Source: Micropterus salmoides (lineage: Eukaryota; Chordata; Actinopteri; Centrarchiformes; Centrarchidae). From it: DNA of 64,000 nt. Shown piece by piece: positions 1-12,217 of this stretch. Each line of letters begins with the position of its first letter. Within the stretch, counting starts at the first letter, position 1. The stretch is taken from the NCBI RefSeq assembly GCF_014851395.1, contig NW_024040928.1:15887012-15951011 (forward strand), given 5' to 3'. Below the pieces are notes generated by a model. It was not told the origin of the DNA. It ran no database searches and saw only the letters and a list, made by a program, of their open reading frames with translations. The position numbers and the translations under genes were made by a program.

Positions 1-152
1 TACCTTTTGTTAATGGCTCTTCACAAGATAATAATGGAAGGAGCAAGTGGCAAAGACAAACGTGTTCAGTATGTGGACATACTTAAACTTCGGGCTATTT
101 TGCTGGAATATTTGTCTTTTTCATTCTGTGTGTGTGTTTCTTTTTTCTGCAG

Positions 153-227
153 GTTTGCACATCTGGGCGAGACCCAGCACAGGGTGGAAAAAACTGAACA
201 CATAAACCGGGCAAACATCATCTGCTT
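153..227 (+). CDS. Candidate internal exon of an unidentified gene
   Basis: A 75-base stretch lies between a polypyrimidine tract ending in CTGCAG and a GTGAGT donor. Only one of the three frames is open through it (FAHLGETQHRV...IICL), entering with one base of a split codon and leaving with two. I do not recognise the peptide. It may belong with the terminal exon at 7120-7297, but this is inference from strand and proximity only. A possible following exon begins after CACTGCAG near 493, but no convincing donor was found for it. The exon could also be a chance splice-like ORF. Confidence 0.3.
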
Positions 228-596
228 GTGAGTAAAACATGTGACACATTAACCCAAACATACACACAACCAAACTCCATAATCCCTCACTCACGTGTAA
301 TGTTAAGCATGACATTGTGATAATGGTTTGTTTGGTTTTTAAATACCACTTCCAGTAGCCATGGGGCAAGTGAACAAGTGAAGTGGTCTCCAAGGAGGCT
401 TCTAACCATGCGCTGGTTAATCTTCATCTCTTATAACCAAACACTGTTCCTTTACTTCTGTCTCCACCCCTTCGCCTTTCTGTTCACTGCAGCCATGACC
501 CAGCAGGTCGAGTGTTTTTCAAAATTCAACCACACGTGGGATGGCAGTGTGAAGCCAGCCATACAGTCTTGCTCTCTTTCTTTCTAGCTCCAAATT

Positions 597-597
597 C

Positions 598-654
<57 letters not shown>
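597..654. repeat. (CAGA)n microsatellite
   Basis: About fourteen uninterrupted CAGA units. It creates a spurious DRQT-repeat reading frame that should not be taken as protein. Confidence 0.97.
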
Positions 655-744
655 GCAGCTCAATAACAACATGTCTTATCAGGATTCCTCTTGATATGTA
701 TGTTTTTAATTATTTTGCTGTCAATCATTACCCTTTTTTCGCTG

Positions 745-786
745 CCTCTAGCTCATACCAACATTTACGTTGGTATGAGCTAGAGG
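745..786. repeat. Perfect 18-bp inverted repeat (hairpin)
   Basis: The arms 745-762 and 769-786 are exact reverse complements, separated by a six-base loop (ATTTAC). No transposon or terminator context is visible. A perfect stem with a tiny loop is the signature expected of a recent template-switch inverted duplication. Confidence 0.9.
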
Positions 787-1759
787 GTTTGTAAAAGTTT
801 GTGTGACGCTTCTTCACTGTGTGCGCTGAGTTTGCTCATTGTCTCAGCCCACACTGGGCTCTTGTGTGTGCCCTCTAAAAACTGGTAAGCCTACGTGCAA
901 TGAGAAAAAATATTCATGAGCAGTGTGCCAGTAACTTTTAAGACAACAAGCTACCATAACCCCTCTCCACTAATCGTTTAAAACATAGTCGGACGTGCCA
1001 CACGAGAACCGTGAGAAATGCCGGTCTGGTCGCTCTGTGACAGAGACAGAGAGATTTCGGCAGCAGCTAAAGCAGTAAGACAGAAAAAAAACTGGGAGAA
1101 AATAAGGAAGGTTTGGGTTTGGCTCGCTGGCCATTTAACGTTAGTTGTATCTGTGCATTTAGTTGCATTTTCAACTTTTCACAGAGCCAACGTGCTTGTC
1201 AGTCACTTTTCGTCAACCGACCAATGACAGCCTGGATGGGGTGGGACAAAAAAAAAGCTACAGCAAAAGTGAACAATATGATTAATGACAAGTTTGTTCT
1301 TAGCATTAACAAATTAGAGACTAATGTAGAGCCTTTTCAAGTATTAAATAAATTAAAACGACACAGAAATGAAATGGATTTAATATTTGACTAGTGGTAA
1401 AATAGTAAACTATTATATGAAATTATAATGAATTTAGTATATTACTGTTATACTAACAGTAAACTATCAACTAAACATTATACTCTTTATTTAATACACT
1501 CATTTACAGTTCCTCCTCCAGGTTGTGAATAGAGACTCTGCATTAGACAGATGTGCATTGTGCCGGTGCCAGTGTGCCAATATGTGCTGCTTCTAGCCGC
1601 CTCCTCTGTAGAGCAACACACTCCGCTTGTTCTGTTTTATATCTGCTTTACTAGTTATTGTTATAAATATTGTTTATTGTTTAACTTTGTTCAAGTTGAC
1701 AGATATACATTTCAAAATGTCAGTATTTTGCGCATTCCTATATAATTAAGCAAATAGAC

Positions 1760-1862
1760 TCATAGTACCATTTGTTTGTACCATTATAATCGAATTGCAA
1801 ATCGCAATATTGTCCACAACAATCACAATAGGACCTTTTCTCCAAATTGTGCAGCCCTAGCC
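1760..1862 (-). mobile_element. End fragment of a dispersed DNA transposon (tentative)
   Basis: Read on the minus strand, the segment starts CTAGGGCTGCACAATT and continues into alternating AATTGCAAT/ATTGCGAT-like motifs. This resembles the terminus of a family very common in fish genomes. No second terminus was found, so family and boundaries are tentative. Confidence 0.35.
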
Positions 1863-2336
1863 GAGAGTGAGACGTGAAGATCAATAGCACTCTCATGTTT
1901 GTGCGGTAAATATAAATCTCCAGGAGCAAAGAAGTAGCGAGGAACATAATGTAAGGACAGGAAAGGCACGCAAAAAATACAAAATAAAATTGTGCAATTT
2001 GACAGGAAACGCATTAAAAAATTCTAAAATGTAATCATGTAGACACTTATAGGGGAAGGGATTTTGTCGTTGATTTATATTTAATTAATTTGTCAACATT
2101 GTAAGTGAAAACTGGTAGGCCAGTTCCTTAAATATAGCATACTGATTTGAGCCTATTCTGTCTACAACAAAGCCGACTGTATGTTACAATCAATAATTCA
2201 ACTAGTAACAGTATCTTTGTTACAGGCACTATTTATTTATTCTGTTAAATTTGGGTTTTGATCCGTCGATACAGCCAGCCACATCAATTCACAGAAAAAC
2301 ATAATGTCGTTGATTGAGACTGTAACGTCTTCTTAA

Positions 2337-2340
<4 letters not shown>

Positions 2341-2389
<49 letters not shown>
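2341..2389. repeat. (CA)n microsatellite
   Basis: About 24 uninterrupted CA units following a short poly-A stretch. Confidence 0.97.
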
Positions 2390-2391
<2 letters not shown>

Positions 2392-3061
2392 CTCATTCAT
2401 AATTTCACTTTGAAGATACTATGGCATTTTACTGCTATCAGCTGAATTTAATATGAAAAACTGACAACTGTGGGAACTGGACTACAGTTATAATTTGAGG
2501 GGGTTTCGATTAAGATTAACAAAAAATTATAATAGCTTGAGCCTAGAGAGACAGATACTTCATTGCTCATTACGTGGTCAATACTTTCTCACACACACAC
2601 AGCAGCACACTATTTGCCACAGATGTCTGCAATACTGTAAAAACACATGTGCAGATAGGGATCTGTCAGGCAGCACGGATTTGGTACCTACAGAGTTGTG
2701 CTGACAGAGGAGCCTGCACCGGAAGCAACTCCACAGTGGAGGTCTGCAGTTGGACCCTTGTCAGAAAAAGGGCATTTTCATATTTTAATTTTTGATAGAA
2801 ACCTTTAGGTCAGTCCAAAATTAAAAGATAAATATTGGCAAAGTATTATTATTATTATTATTATTTTTATGCCATTTTTTTAGAAGATGGAGTCTGAGGT
2901 CATGTGAAATTGAAGAAGAGGGTAAAGGCAAGAAAAAAGGTTGCAGTCAATGAAAAGAGACAAAGAAAGAGAGACATTAGGGGCAATTAAAGAAGCAGAA
3001 GCATGAATGGGATGAAAAAGGTGGAAGCAAAATCATTGGTTGGAACCATTCAGGGAACTAT

Positions 3062-3184
3062 GGTGGCGGTGGTGATGGTGCTGTGTATAAGACACATGCC
3101 TTTGGTGTGGGAGACCTTGCATGCGACCTCTGGCATATATAGCAGTTGTAAGTCGCTTTGGATAAAAGCGTCAGCTAAATGACT
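3062..3184 (+). mobile_element. tRNA-like SINE with L2-type tail
   Basis: The 5' half reads as a degenerate tRNA-like head ending in GACACATGCC, TTGGTGTGGGAGACC. The 3' half is GTAAGTCGCTTTGGATAAAAG, CGTCAGCTAAATGAC, the tail shared by many teleost SINEs with L2-clade LINEs, followed by a TTATT-rich end (to about 3210). The head is too decayed to be a functional tRNA gene. Exact family not assigned. Confidence 0.75.
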
Positions 3185-5829
3185 AATTCTTATTTTATTA
3201 TTATTATTTATAACTACAGATGCATCAGAAAATTTTAGAATATCATGGAAAAGTTAATTTCCTTCTGTGATTTAATTTAAAAAGTAAAAGCTTTCATATA
3301 TTCTAGATTCATTACACACATAGTGAAATAGATCAAGGCTTTTTACTTTACTGCTTACAGCTCATGGAATTGAGAATTCTTAAAACTATTGGAATTTTAG
3401 AATAAATAAATGAGCTCTAATCAGCTAATTCACTCAAAACACCTGCAAAGGTTTCCTGAACCCAAATGCAGGGCGCAGACTCAGGGAAATAAGAAAGTGA
3501 ATAAGAAAAGGGTTTGACTGGATTCCAAGAGATGAGGTTGATAAGGGGAAAGTCCGAGAAGCAGAGGTGGACCTCTGGTGGCTGGTGAAGCGTGGCAGTG
3601 GAGGGGAGATGGCTGCATGTGACCGTGGCTGGCGGGCAGACAGACAGGCAGGCAGTGATCCTGAAGCACAGAGAGACAGTTAAAAGACAAGCTAAAAATA
3701 ACACACAAGAAATCACTTAAATTCATATTTCAAATGACTTGAGTCATCCTTGAGCTATGGTTGAAACAACGATCTGGCAATGAGTGAATGAAGAGCTGGA
3801 GTTGTTATACTGCAGAGTAGATGGATTATAGGTAATGGCTATTGGTGACTTGAAGGAAGTTGGAAGGAGAGGAAGTTGGATGAAATGTGTTTTCCGGCCT
3901 TCAACTCTTTGTAGGGCGAACACATGACTACTCTTTGTGGCTCTCTTTGGATACATGACATGATTTTTTTAGTACATACATGTTTGCTCAAAAGTAAAGA
4001 AAGGTATTAGAGGTCACACAAAGGTGACAGACATGCAGATATTGGCTTTTGTGTGCAAGAGCAACCTCAGTCAGCGGGGAGTCATCACATCTTTTGATCC
4101 TTGTTCAGTTTGCATTGCCCCTTGTCCACCTGTATCTTCACCTTTCTTCAGTCATCACCCTGGCTGTTCATTATTCCATCCATCCATTGCTGTCATCCTC
4201 GTGTAAGGTCCACAGGTCTGGCATGTGTGTCTGTTGTGCAACATTGCTATTCTAAGACGCTGTTACAGCATCAAAATGTATTTTCGCCTGTCACCTCCCT
4301 CTGTGTAGTTCCTCTATTGACACATCAGGGATAGGCAAAGCTGACTCCGTTGGTGGGGATATAAGTGGAAAGAATATGAATACTGCGGCAGATTCCTGTT
4401 GAGAAGCATCAGTGAAGTGTGGTGATTTGTTTCCTGTTTAAATTATAATGAGCTTTTTTCCCCCAACACTAAAAAGGTGATATTTTCTAGATTGTCTATG
4501 CAATCCCTAAAGTAAGAAAACCTTCAACAGCCAGAATGCACTGGGCCCATTATTGCCCCAACTCCTTCAAACAATCAATCAGCACTACTAACGTCATGCT
4601 AAACTCTTGTAGCACTGCCAAATAACAAACTAGGGTAGTGTGTGTGCACTAAGCCCCCTTTATGGTCACCTTTTAATGATTATGATGCTGCTGATGTCAG
4701 CTGTGTGTGAACAGTCAAGACTGTTTAACAGATGTTTATTCAAGGGAAGACTTGTTAAAAGAAAAGCTTGTTGGGCTTCTTCTGCAATGGTTTAATGGCA
4801 CATGGCTGGGGACTGTGCACCACCAGCTGTTTATCTTGATGAAGTCTGTGAAGCTTCTCGCTTGTCCAGGTCATAATTATCCAAGGAGGGTTAAGATCAA
4901 GGGCACCTGGACTTGGTTGAAGATACTTGAAGACGTCTTGCCTCTCATCCAAGAGGCTTCTTCTGTTCTGAGTTGACTGGCAGTGAGTCCCAGCTATTTA
5001 ACCTCTATTCAATCTTCTGTGAAGGGATGAAAGGACAGCATTATAAGTGGGGGATAAGTGGTGTCACAGACTTCCTCCCCTGTTGAGAGATGTTTTCTCT
5101 ACTCAGGTGTAGATGGCTTCTTTCACTCTCCTTTCAAACCATCCTCCCTGTCCAGAATAAACATTATTGTGCTCGAAGGAGTGTTCATTGTTCTAAAAAT
5201 ATAAGTAAACTGCTGAGTCTTGACCTCAGGTGTAGGCCGGTTTTTGTTGAGCCACGCTAACGGTTGTCTAATATACAGGTCATTTTAGTTATATGGATGA
5301 ACCAATTATTAAATACAAATTTAAAATAAGGGAACACCAAATAATCACAGTATAAAATCAAGTCAATTAAACTCCTGGGATATCAGTTTGTTCAGTTAGG
5401 AAGAATAAGCAATTGGGAATCAATGTCACCTCTTTTGGTGCAAATGAAAGTGACAACAGGTGCAATGGAGAGGCAACAGCAAGGCAACCCACAAAAAAGG
5501 GAATAGTTATGCATGTGGTGGCCACAGACAATTGCTCTGCTTATCCTTTCTGACTGATTGTTTCTCTAGTTTTATATTTTGCGAGTGTCCTTGTCACTAT
5601 TGGTAACATGAGGCAGAACCTGCAGCCCATTCAGGTTGCACAGGGAGTCCAGGATGGCACATCCATAGGTGCTCACACTGATTTATTTTCTGGGATTATT
5701 ACACCAACATGGCGGCTCGCTGTAGGGAATGTTAGTAACGGTGCCCTTTCCTGTCACTTTCTGAGCTGAAAAGTTGGATTGCTATGTGAAAACAAACGTG
5801 GTGGCAGGATTATGCTGCAATAAATTGTT

Positions 5830-6533
5830 CAGAATGAAAGGGCGAACGTGTCATATTGGCGGACATTCTTTCTGTTTATTGTTTATTGCGGGATCTCTGT
5901 GTGAAAGCGGCTACTGTCTCAAGAGCACGGAGGACATACCAGGAGATGGGCTGTTACACAGGGAGAGCTGGACAGGGCGGTAAAAAAGGGCTTCAAACCA
6001 GCAGCAGGACATGCTCCTTTGTGCAAGGAGGAACTGCCAGAGCCATACAAAATGACATCCAGCGGGCTACTGGTGTGCATGTTTTGACCAAACTGATGTC
6101 CTCTAGTGGAATCTGTGCTCACAGCGCAGCACCATGCAGCTCCATTGGCATTTGACAGAGAGAACACCAGAATTGGCAGGTCCGCCATTGGCGTCCTGTT
6201 CTCTTCACAGATGAGAGCAGGTTCGCACTGAGCACATGTGACAGATGTTAGAATCTGGAGACGCCGTGGTGAACGTTATGCTGCCTGTGACATCACCCAG
6301 CATGACCGGTATGGCAGTGGGTCAGGAATGGTCTGTGAAGGCATATCCTTGGAGCGTCGCACAGACCTCGATGTGCTAGACAACTGTACTCTGACTGCTG
6401 ATAAGTTCTGTGATGAAATCCTCATGGCCATTGGTGCAGCGGACCCTGGGTTCCTCCTGGTGCAGGACAATGCCCGGTTTCATGTGGCCATTGAGATCTG
6501 ATGTGTGTTTTAAGTGTTTTTCTGAACAGTGTA
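5830..6533 (+). mobile_element. Degenerate Tc1/mariner transposase copy
   Basis: Several frames carry consecutive pieces of a Tc1-like transposase: NWQVRHWRPVLFTDESRF near 6170-6225 (with the first part of the DDE catalytic region), then RIWRRRGERYAACDITQHDR and a fragment ending GFLLVQDNARFHVA up to about 6490. Stops and frameshifts separate the pieces, and the usual WGGIS motif reads CEGIS. The sequence ends in TCTGAACAGTGTA, similar to Tc1-type termini of fish. It is a pseudogene copy without coding capacity; the left end is not defined. Confidence 0.8.
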
Positions 6534-6647
6534 TTTAAGCCCTTTTCAATGATTGCCTCAGCATCTTGGAGGCCCTTGGTTTGAAGTTGGGTGTTTGGAC
6601 CTCAGTATACCTTCTTGCAGTTCTCATTATAGCTTTAATTAACATTA

Positions 6648-6704
6648 AACCCTTAGTTGAGGACCATTGCTGACACTCTCAGCAATGGTCCTCAACTAAG
6701 GGTT
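6648..6704. repeat. Perfect 26-bp inverted repeat (hairpin)
   Basis: The arms 6648-6673 and 6679-6704 are exact reverse complements around a five-base loop (CACTC). The arms contain CCTTAGTTGAGGACCATTGC and its complement. It lies about 115 bp beyond the Tc1 remnant and shows no recognisable transposon end. Confidence 0.92.
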
Positions 6705-7119
6705 CAGCATTTATCTCAAGCCTTCCTCGTTATACTGGAGCTACGGAGTTGTAGCTTACACACAGCCAGTTATCAAGTAGGTTTAATTGTAATGCGGCCA
6801 CGTGTCTGAGCACCCTCTCGCTGGGGCCTCAGCTGCTGTTAAACTAGCTGACTGAATAGATGACCTGACAAGCACGCAGTTGAAAATCCACTCAAGATGA
6901 TGAGACATGCTTTGGAGTCTCCAGTGCTCTCTCCAGCAGATTTTCACTCGATCTTACCGTTACCGATTTTCCCTGATGTGAAAAGTAAACATCATGACTT
7001 TTCTACCACCACGTGATTTGTCTAAAATCAGTTCTTCATACATCCATTATTTGAACACACTTCTGTCCCTCTGTCCTCCCACCCCCACTTCTTTGCCCCC
7101 CCCCCCCTTCCCCCTTCAG

Positions 7120-7297
7120 AGAGCCAGTATCCTGCTTCCCGGAGGACAGCATCTACACCGTTTCTCTCCCGCAGGTCGACAGAGACAGCCGCAATGAGTT
7201 TGAGAGCCATGTGATGACCGGTCAGGGCCAGGTGAGGGTACTGTGCAGGGACGACATGTTGATGTACAGGGAGTATGTCAAGAACAGATACATGTGA
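7120..7297 (+). CDS. Probable terminal exon of an unidentified gene
   Basis: After a long polypyrimidine tract ending TTCAG at 7115-7119, one frame is open for 58 codons and stops with TGA at 7295-7297. It contains EPVSCFPEDSIYTVSL near the start, FESHVMTGQGQVRVLCRDD in the middle and ends MYREYVKNRYM. A second, internal acceptor (CCCGCAG at 7168-7174) would give a shorter exon in the same frame. The composition and the downstream poly(A) signals support a real 3' exon. I cannot place the peptide in a family. It may be the end of the gene represented at 153-227. Function unknown. Confidence 0.5.
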
Positions 7298-7985
7298 GAC
7301 ACAGACAAACAGGAACTGGATCTCTGTTACCAATATGCAAATCCAGATGGTCAGATCCCCATCTGCAATACTTGATATCACTTTAAGATTTTTGTTTGTA
7401 GCTACAGGACAGCGCAAGAGATGTTTTCTTGCATTTGTAAATCCATCTTGCTTCATCTACCCACCTCTTGGATTGTTTTATTTTTTCCTGCTGGAAATAG
7501 ACAGTCCATAAGGAAGATAATGGTACATTAACAACCCATATGTCCTGTATTTGGACTCATATATGATGGCATTTTTGTTTTCTTTTTAATCAACGTCATT
7601 TGTGTGTTTTAATAGCTTCAAATGTTTTCCAATTACATCAGTTTTTTATTCATTCAGATGTGCCACAACAGGCTACTTATATGGTGCTTTTTATTTGTTC
7701 TTTGTTATTTTCCATCAATTACATTTTAATTGCAATCATTTTAAAAAAGTTTATTTAATTATATGTACATTTCAAAACATGTAAAATTATGTAAATTGTT
7801 TTGCCTCATAAATATTTTGAATCTTAAATGTTGGAACCATTAATAAAATGGCAGGACCAAAGGTTATGAGCTGTTCTTTGAATTCCACCTCAGATGGGCT
7901 TTTGAGTTTTTGATTTTGTTTTTTATTCATTCTGTTTTATTTGAGCCTTTACAATTTTTTTTAATAAAGCCATGACTATGGCTTC
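7298..7985 (+). other. Probable 3' UTR of the unidentified gene
   Basis: AT-rich sequence without coding potential follows the stop codon. AATAAA signals occur at 7842-7847 and 7963-7968, either of which could end the transcript. Confidence 0.45.
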
Positions 7986-10900
7986 ACTTCGTTGTTGTTT
8001 TATTTAATTGCTTAAAAACAATTTCCAACAACAGTCTTGCATAATGTAACTCATACATGTTCTGTAAATGTATATCCAGGTAATTTCCTGTCTTTTTGTC
8101 AAGGTCAGTTTTGCCACCCTATTTTGAACATTATGTGATTAAACTAGAATGCCAAATTAGTTTACCAAACTGGTTCAGTTATACATAAATTCATTTCTGA
8201 TATGTCAGCTGATTATTGTGTACTATAATTCTAAGTTAAATATGTTTTTATTCACATGATGTGACAGATTTGATTGTTCTCAACTCTTTTGCACATGAAT
8301 ATTGTTCTTTTCATTCAGCCTCTGTTGTAATGTTCTTCATCTTTCCTTCTCTCCTCTGCTGTATTTCTCCCTTTCCCTATTCACCCATTGCGCACCCTAT
8401 TCACTTTTGTTCAGTCTATCCCACTTTTTCTTTTCTCCCTCCCGTCATACTTTTAGTATTCCGCTTTTAACCGCAGGTGTCAGAAAATGTGAAATGTGCG
8501 ACTGCCCTTTCCTCTAATGCACATACACGTTCAGTCAGCCTACTGATTGACCACTGGTCTCTGCATCTGTGCCTCGTGAGCTGGGGGAGTGGGGGTGGGG
8601 GGTAGTTCTTTAGCATGTGATGTGCACGGGAATTGAAGAAAAAGAACTGCTTCATTTGTATTTATAAATTTATAATAAACCAAATTACCTCAAATGAGGA
8701 TGGAAAATAATGAATGTTTTTCATCCATCATCCATGTTTTCCAACCTTGCACCACTATCATTACAATTGTTAAGTGCTGGAAGAGTTCAGAGTGCACTAT
8801 AGATGTCTAGAATACAATCCAGTAATAATGCATCTCACCTAAAGTGAAGAGAGCCTGTCACCTCTCACTGTGCTCCAGTCCCCACTACTTGTTCTTACCC
8901 TGGATGCTTTCTACTTTTGAGTACAGTGTAAATCACGCTAAGTACAAAAGTATTCTAGCTTACCATTATTGTGGACAGAAACCTTATATCTCAGGCTGTC
9001 ATGCTGTGACTTCAGTTTCTCGTGCGCCACAGTGAGTTGAGATTCTTCATTCTCTGAATCTAACAATTAAACCCAACAGCAATCTTTAGGTCCCATACAA
9101 GGCTAGTTTTCTTGGAAGTGGTTTTCTCAGAGGGGATTTTCTTTGGAGTCACAAGATTATCACACCACAAGAGCAATAGACTAGTCCCTGATGTGTGGTC
9201 TGAGGACCCCCAGGGGGAAAGGACAGTAGTTTAAATGTTGCAGTTAACACCATGCACGAGACATATACAAGGATTACAATGTTTTCGTTTTTCTCCACTA
9301 TATTGGTGTCCCATCATACAGGTTCATACCTCTTCACCAATGCATATCTAATAATGAAATTCTGCTTTCATGTTTTTATTATTATTTGTTATTTAACCTT
9401 TCTTGTTTCAAGCTATTTTTCTGAACATTTTTAACAAATGCTTTCAAAAAGTGACGGGAACATGTCCGCAGCATCCCCAGTGTAAATGACACCTATGGTC
9501 GCTACCTATTATGGGTGTGTTCTTTCATTATATCCAGTAATTATTTCAGTTAGTAATGTTAGTTCGGAAATGTAAACAAAGATTTGTGACAGCAGATGAT
9601 TCACTTATATTTAGTTCTATAGATACCGGTATGCATATTTTAACAAATGTGTCTGCCTGGATTGATTGTAGTTCAATATAGATATTATGGTGATAACGTA
9701 TGATGGTAGCTGCTTGTTGACATAAACCAAAACCTAAATCTCTTTCACAAAATTGTGGCTACAATTGCTAAGCCCTTAGACCCTGTATAATATCCATAGC
9801 GGTTTAGAATTTAGCAGATGTAATTAAAGTCATGATGACATCTGCAGTGAGGCAGGTACAGTGCAGTGGGTCAGACACAGTTATCCGATTATTTGACCAT
9901 TTCTTTTGTGACTCCTTTTGCAAGCAATCCACTTATTTTGTTTTCCAGGTACTATTGTGTGCGTGCGTGTGGAGTGTGTTACCTCCCGTCCTGCCACCAC
10001 CCTATTTTTTTATATTTTTTCTTTCAACCTTCTCTAAAAAATCTAATAACTATACTCCTAAACTTAACTATCTTGCATTATTTTAATAGTCTTTGTTTAT
10101 TTTAATAGTCTAGAGTAAATAGCTCTATAAGGTTATTAAAGGTAAAGGATTTGTTTGTGTATAAGAGCATGTGTGCACTTTTGAAGATGAGATCACTCTT
10201 GTCTATGTTTGCGGGGAGGAGGACAGTAGCCAATTTGGGTTTGTCTCTCAAAATGGGCTGTTTTGAAGGGAAAAGAGGTTTTTTACATAAGGCCCTGTTT
10301 TTCTCATGTTTTATGTTCCTAGCGGCAGGTGTCTCATTACACTGAAACCTCTTAGCACACATGGATATGGTTGAATAAATGCATCTGGTCACTGATATTA
10401 TTGGGGCAGCTTGTTATTAGTAATCCTCACAAAAATATAGTTAAAGATTGAATGTTTGTGCGTGGCACCAGTGGGGCAGTACTTCTATTTTGGTGGAAAT
10501 TCAGTTTCATTTAGTCCATCATAGAAAACAAATGATTTTAAGATGTATTTCGGGCATGTGTGTGGTTGGGTATCTGCCTAGGTCTTTGACATGAGTCACT
10601 AGGCACTTCATGTGACCACTTAGCTTATGAATGAAGAAAACCCCCCTCTCCAGCCCTCGGTCCACTGACAAAAGGTGGCCAAACAGCTGTTGCCTGGAAA
10701 CCAAAAACTGGTTACCATATTGCTACGCTGCTGTGAATCTCCCCCTACCTCCCACTGTCTCTCAATATGTCATCCATTGTTTTATTTAAATATATATGTA
10801 TATGAGAGAGAGAGAGAGACAGAGGGGGGGGGAGGGAGAGGGAGGGATAATATATTCAGAAAAATAGATTCAGTTTGATATTCAGTGGTCATTAAGTCAT

Positions 10901-12209
10901 TAAATTCAGATTTATTTACGTTCGTATCTTCATCACAGCTGTCGTCGGCCAGTTCTTTATTTCTCATAAAGTAGAGTTGTGAGAGAAAAATGTCAATATA
11001 GATGATTTAATGGGGGGAAAAAAGAGGAGTTGGAAGACTTTGTCAACCCACAAGGTTTTAAATAACCGACCCGCACATCATTTGAACTTTGCACACTTCA
11101 CACACCACTGAGCAGTTGAAGATAACTCATCTATGTTTAAATACAAGGAAAACTCTGCGCTTGATCTCCACATTAACTTTCCTATTTCATGTCTGAAGCG
11201 TTAACAATAAAGAGCGAAGAAAAAGTCTTATCAAGGCGCAGTTGCTCAATCAGCACCTTTTTATTTGGTAAAAAAGAAGAGCAGATAGTAAATTGTGTCA
11301 AACAGTGGAAAAGGAGTGATGGCTATAGCTAAAGATACGTAACAGCACCACTATCAGTACTATTGGGTACAAGATGTTTGTCCTTAGATGAACAATTACC
11401 TGACATACTGTGCCAGCCTAATGTGTACCGAGCCGTGGTGTGTGTGTCTAAGATACTGTAACCTGTTGCAGGTATGCAGAACACACTGCTTAGAAACTGA
11501 TCAAACTGAGCAAGACCTGTTTCTGCAGGCTGGGAGACAACTAAATGGTACTGAGATGAGGTGGTTAATCTACCAACCCCAGGTTTTTGCATAGTGTATA
11601 GGATTGTTAAGTTAACCTTCTCCCAGAGTGCCTTAGCTCGTTAGCCAGTCTTTTGGTCCAGACCATCTGTTACGCCTACATGAGCTCCCTCTATGTGTTT
11701 ACAATGGCTAATCTCTCTCTATATCTTCGCTCTTGCTGTTACTCACCTTCTCTTTCCTTCATGGCCTCACAACATGCCTTCCATTTAAGTGAGCTATGAT
11801 ATTAGCTGTACCTGTGCTTTTTATCTGCTGTGAATAAGGTTTGTAACAGTATTTGATGCATTTCAACATTTGGTGGATCAGTACAATAGCACAACTGATA
11901 ATCTTGTGCCCTAACCATGTGTGCAAATCCACACTCCCATGGTGTAAGTGCACAACTATGCAGTGAGCTAACTTAACACTTTCAGCAAGGGTTTAGGACA
12001 GGAAATGGCCTCTGTTTGTTTTTTTTCTAGAACAGTGACAAAGTATTGAAAACAACACAGTAAATCAGTAAAAGGCACAATGCTATAAACTAAATTTCGG
12101 CTAAAGGTACTGAGACACTGAGTTAATACAGCAACATGGATTCACAAGCATATTAAATGTAAAATGTTACATTGTCCCTCTAATGGAATATACAAGGAAG
12201 AAACCGTAG
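7986..12209. other. Intergenic, no gene seen
   Basis: AT-rich DNA with only short random reading frames, pyrimidine-rich runs near 8330-8460, and a GA/GGGA-rich simple stretch near 10805-10848. No supported gene, RNA or complete repeat was recognised. Confidence 0.6.
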
Positions 12210-12217
12210 CCCAACAG

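Noticed and set aside
3062..3130. Possible tRNA gene
   Set aside because: The tRNA-like part is degenerate and continues into an L2-type tail, so it is a SINE.
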